DNA of 12,306 nucleotides from Dichomitus squalens LYAD-421 SS1. Lineage: Eukaryota > Basidiomycota > Agaricomycetes > Polyporales > Polyporaceae. Where the stretch lies: contig NW_006766893.1 of NCBI RefSeq assembly GCF_000275845.1, positions 759,516 to 771,821 on the forward strand. The letters run 5' to 3'. Every line of letters begins with the position of its first letter. Position 1 is the stretch's first letter. Below the pieces are notes generated by a model. That model had not been told where the DNA came from. It saw only the letters and a program-made list of their open reading frames with translations, and made no database searches. The translations under genes and the position numbers were made by a program. Below are positions 9,979-12,306 of the stretch, one piece after another.

Positions 9979-10008
9979 CTGAGTTGGACTTCTTCAAATC
10001 CGACTCAG
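9979..10008. repeat. 10-bp hairpin with 10-nt loop
   Basis: CTGAGTTGGA (9979-9988) pairs with TCCGACTCAG (9999-10008) over 10 positions with a single G-T wobble, around the loop CTTCTTCAAA. It lies in DNA without a recognised gene, about 220 bp downstream of the amidase stop codon on that gene's strand. It could be part of a transcript end or of no significance. Confidence 0.5.
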
Positions 10009-10225
10009 AGTAAGTACTTATCCCACTCAAGCAATCTACTAGGAGGCACTCGTCGTTTTGAGAACAGCGTCATTGCACTTAATAGTCCTCTCTTGACTGT
10101 AAGCCTCCGCAGTTGTTCATCTCCTGCGACGCTCGCTGAAGCTCATGCAGCTTGTTTCAAGGTCGAAAAGGCCCAGGATAGGGCCGCCAAATGAATCAAT
10201 TCAAATAATACCACGAAGTCAAGTT

Positions 10226-11561
10226 TCATGACGCTTGCGTAAATACCGACTTCGGCAGCATCATACCGATCTAAGTCAATGGTGCAAGTCAGAACATTCC
10301 CATATCGACAGCATTCCTTGTGTAACGTTTTACGCACCACATAGTTGGGCATGTCGACCTGGCGCGAGCGAAGTGATGCCATTAAGACTCATCAGTCCCT
10401 CGTACGGAAGGCATGCACTCACTACTTCGTGCATGCGCAGGTCGCCTGCGACACTGCATAGCATGTACGCCTCAACTGCGCTCAGACCGTGCTCCGCTTT
10501 GAGGAACGCGATCATGTTTCGGACAGCGGCTCGGGTCGCATCTCGGATGTCTACATGAACGCGGTGCTCAACAGTTCAGCTGCGGAGGAGGACCAGCTCG
10601 CGCGTACCTGCGTCGACGCCTGTCGTGCAATAAAATTGCTCGGTTCCTGCATGAGGGTTGTGCGCAGTGAAGTGTGGAGTCTTTACGTATGGCTTGTCTT
10701 TCAAGACCGTGAGTCTTACCGAGACTTTCATTGGCGTCTCGATTGCGGTCCCTTCGAGAAACACCATAAGAATATAGCTCAGGTTCCAAACAGAGAGAGG
10801 GACATGCATACCGCAGACCTCGCCGTCTCCCTGCGCTGCATGGCCATCCTATAAACCACCATCAGCAAGCTTTGCCAATCATGTCTGCTTCAAGGGACTC
10901 TACGTACACCAATCGAGAAAAGCGCGCCTTCCGCCTCTATGGGCAGGTACAACGTTGATCCTGCGGTCAGATGCCTCGTATCGATGTTTCCTCCAGTCGC
11001 GTACGGAGGAATCGTCGAATGCGCCCCGGCCTTCCCCGGAGCGACGCCCATCTCCCCCGCAAACGGCTTCAGCGGGATCTTGATCCCCTTCTCCTCATCG
11101 AACCACCCGTATCCATACTCGCCGTTGCCACAAACGTCCTTTCCGTCCACTTTCCGGACGAGCTTCCAGACCTTGAGCGCAGGCTCGGGAAATTCGTCCG
11201 CGAGCAGCCCAAAGCCAGGTATGAGCGCTGTCCAGCCCCAGTCCGCTGTCTCGATGCCGAGGACGTCAACGCGGAGGGTGTCGCCAGGCTGCGCTCCGGA
11301 AATGTGTACTGGGCCATTGACTTGATCTAATTGGGAAAAGACGAGGGACGCGAGGGACGTGATGTCAGACGAGGCAGTGATCTGGCCGTTAGACGCGTCA
11401 AGACAGTCGAAGGTGACTGTCTCTCCCGAGGATATGTGGATGACGGGGGAAATGCTGCGCAACGCCTTGAGACAGAGAGGAGTGATAGATCATAGCCGCG
11501 GTCCGTACCTGTTGTCCCAAGCCAGATGGCATTGAGAGCGCTTAACGAAATGGATAGACAT
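10226..11561 (-). CDS. Acetamidase/formamidase family amidase
   Basis: The FmdA/AmdA family hydrolyses formamide or short aliphatic amides to ammonia and the acid; the substrate here cannot be told. Model, minus strand: 11561-11509, 11454-10908, 10848-10812, 10751-10608, 10550-10423, 10358-10338, 10270-10226, giving 324 aa. Introns are 54-67 nt, all GT-AG, and one exon is 21 nt. Family motifs: HLAWDNS (12-18), FDCLDASNGQ, ALIPGFGLLADEF, TGGNIDTRHLTAGSTLYLPI, GDGHAAQGDGEVCGTAIE (200-217, residues of the metal-dependent active site), AYMLCSVAGDLRMHEVVDMP and a final GMMLPKSVF. The protein appears complete, with no key motif missing. The start at 11561 places WDNS at the usual distance; upstream ATGs in the same frame would add unrelated sequence. 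Two GATA sites upstream fit nitrogen control. A transposon terminus begins 172 bp upstream. Confidence 0.92.
10411..10436 (-). promoter_or_regulatory. Hairpin spanning a 5' splice site of the amidase gene
   Basis: On the transcript strand GCATGCAC (10436-10429) pairs perfectly with GTGCATGC (10418-10411) around a 10-nt loop. The loop contains the exon-intron junction GTA|GTGA; the last GT of the GTGAGT donor lies in the stem. If it forms in the pre-mRNA it could slow recognition of this donor. Seen in sequence; the effect is inference. Confidence 0.4.
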
Positions 11562-11687
11562 AGTTGACGCCTTTGGTGCCAGTGACTTCCTGAAGCTAGG
11601 AATTCGATTGTGAGGTTGTTTGGTGTGGTATCCTCGACCGAGCAAGCAACGGTGAGGATGTACGGCTCTGAATGCAAGAGAGCGGTG

Positions 11688-11706
11688 CGATAAGGCCACC
11701 CGATAA
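11688..11706 (-). promoter_or_regulatory. Two GATA-factor sites upstream of the amidase gene
   Basis: CGATAA occurs at 11688-11693 and again at 11701-11706, both matching the fungal HGATAR site on the plus strand. They are about 130-145 bp upstream of the amidase start. In ascomycetes, AreA/NIT2 GATA factors use paired sites of this kind to switch on amidases when nitrogen is poor. The role here is inferred from gene function and motif. Confidence 0.45.
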
Positions 11707-11733
11707 CAGGATGATCCTTACCCGGACCCAAAA

Positions 11734-11804
11734 TCTATGGTGCAGTTCAATTAGTGGCATCCACTTTTGTACGCAGTTAAGCGCGCGCTTAATGATCACG
11801 TGAC
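11734..11804 (+). repeat. Terminal repeat shared in inverted orientation with 643-713
   Basis: Ungapped alignment of 71 positions with the reverse complement of 643-713 shows 12 mismatches by hand count, five of them clustered at alignment positions 21-26. Fully conserved blocks include TCTATGGTGCAGTTCA, TCCACTTTTGT, TTAAGCGCGCGCTTA and TCACGTGAC. Conservation of both palindromes suggests binding sites for the element's own protein or a promoter function. Confidence 0.8.
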
Positions 11805-11895
11805 ACGGCCTTACTTTCGAGTCAACGGTTTTTGCTCAGCGTGTCGGGCGGGGTCGGCGATGCTTGGCCCGCCACTTGGATTGACCGACATACCA

Positions 11896-11902
11896 TATAT
11901 AG
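11896..11902 (+). promoter_or_regulatory. TATA box of the transposon gene
   Basis: TATATAG sits about 100 bp upstream of the ATG at 12000, in an otherwise GC-richer leader, at a normal distance for a fungal core promoter. Confidence 0.45.
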
Positions 11903-11999
11903 TATAGTACATACCGACCACGATACAGCATGTAGAGTAGTATGCTTTTTCAATCACAATACTACCTGATTATCCCTGTCCCTGATACTCACCGACAAC

Positions 12000-12306
12000 A
12001 TGCCTCGACGAAACAAAGCCCATATGGCGGCCGCCGCACGCGCTCAAGCAGGCCTCGCAAGAGCTCGCCAGGCCGCGCAGATGGAAGCTCAAGCGCAACA
12101 AACCTCCATGGACCCACTATCCCAAGATGCGATAACGTCCGAGTCTGAGTCTTCCCATGACCGCTTTGAGGACGCCGATCCTCCCGAGTCCCTTCGCGAT
12201 CTGGCCGTGGGGGATCCGTCCCGTGGCTGTAAGCTCCCCGGAAGACTGCTGGACAAGGGGATGTCTCTGGGGAGGAATCTGTTGAGGAGCTTGAAGGCGA
12301 TGAGCT
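12000..12306 (+). CDS. N-terminal part of an unknown transposon-encoded protein
   Basis: ATG at 12000 (context ACAACATGC) opens 102 codons without a stop to the window edge. The N terminus is basic and helical-looking (MPRRNKAHMAAAARAQAG, then an Ala/Gln/Arg-rich run to residue 36). An acidic Ser/Glu/Asp-rich stretch follows (about 44-65), and a second basic helix-like segment with GRLLDKGMSLGRNLLRSLK is near the edge. The left relic carries a homologous fragment of residues 25 to about 55, so this belongs to a repeated element. No transposase, helicase or reverse transcriptase motif is visible in this part. Basic, Ala/Gln-rich N-termini of this style are common on large mobile-element proteins of mushrooms, but I cannot name the family. 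A GTAAGC near 12228 could be a donor, although the frame stays open through it. Confidence 0.6.
   Translation, partial: MPRRNKAHMAAAARAQAGLARARQAAQMEAQAQQTSMDPLSQDAITSESESSHDRFEDADPPESLRDLAVGDPSRGCKLPGRLLDKGMSLGRNLLRSLKAMS

Larger units (their letters stand above)
8789..10225. other. 1.4-kb gene-poor stretch with several hairpins
   Basis: No protein family is recognisable on either strand. The longest open frames (about 80-120 codons, for example 8699-9058 minus and 9871-10194 plus) have no conserved motifs and look fortuitous. No tRNA or rRNA was found. The stretch does contain overlapping inverted repeats at 9152-9207, a 12-bp palindrome GAGACATGTCTC near 9913-9924, and a 10-bp-stem hairpin at 9979-10008. 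It should also hold the promoter of the secreted-protein gene and the 3' end of the amidase gene. Confidence 0.5.
11734..12306 (+). mobile_element. 5' end of a transposon copy, continuing beyond the window
   Basis: The first 71 nt match the reverse complement of 643-713 without gaps at about 83%, and the coding part matches 523-607. Similarity to the left copy begins exactly at TCTATGG, which marks the probable terminus. Subterminal features are a 16-bp perfect palindrome, TTAAGCGCGCGCTTAA (11777-11792), and a TCACGTGA palindrome (11796-11803). A TATA box and an open reading frame follow. The other terminus and any target-site duplication are outside the window, so the superfamily cannot be assigned. 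Confidence 0.7.

Noticed and set aside
9979..10008. tRNA T-arm suggested by TTCAAATCC
   Set aside because: No cloverleaf, acceptor stem or A-box can be built around it.

Overview
The window looks like nuclear DNA of a basidiomycete fungus, most likely a mushroom-forming Agaricomycete. Five protein genes can be assembled. All are cut by many short introns (about 49-102 nt, nearly all GT-AG) and have exons down to 20-27 nt. The two conserved housekeeping proteins follow their known families almost end to end. The exon models were built by hand from splice signals and remembered family motifs, not from alignments or transcripts.

Layout: 1-511 is repeat-rich sequence with a strong hairpin and a duplicated 26-nt block. 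512-713 is a decayed, internally deleted transposon copy. 1199-2288 (-) encodes CFIm25/NUDT21, the 25-kDa subunit of the pre-mRNA cleavage factor. 2470-5557 (+) encodes Rrp6, the nuclear exosome 3'-5' exonuclease. These two genes are divergent across only 181 bp, so two RNA 3'-end-processing factors may share a promoter. 5938-7113 (-) encodes a fungal SAM-dependent methyltransferase with a probable GC-AG intron. 7292-7644 has weak small-ORF signals. 7912-8788 (-) encodes a secreted, Ser/Thr-rich, probably GPI-anchored protein. 8789-10225 has no recognisable gene but holds several hairpins. 10226-11561 (-) encodes an acetamidase/formamidase with two GATA-factor sites upstream. 11734-12306 (+) is the start of a second, better preserved copy of the transposon, with an open reading frame running off the window.

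The main unexplained structure is the pair of transposon ends. About 71 nt at 643-713 (reverse complement) and 11734-11804 align without gaps at about 83% identity. They include a GC-rich palindrome and a CACGTG palindrome, and both lead into related coding sequence reading outward. About 11 kb of host genes therefore lies between two inverted copies of one unassigned element family. The host genes show no operon-like cooperation. The only functional pairing suggested by position is Rrp6 with CFIm25. The amidase and its GATA sites suggest nitrogen scavenging.
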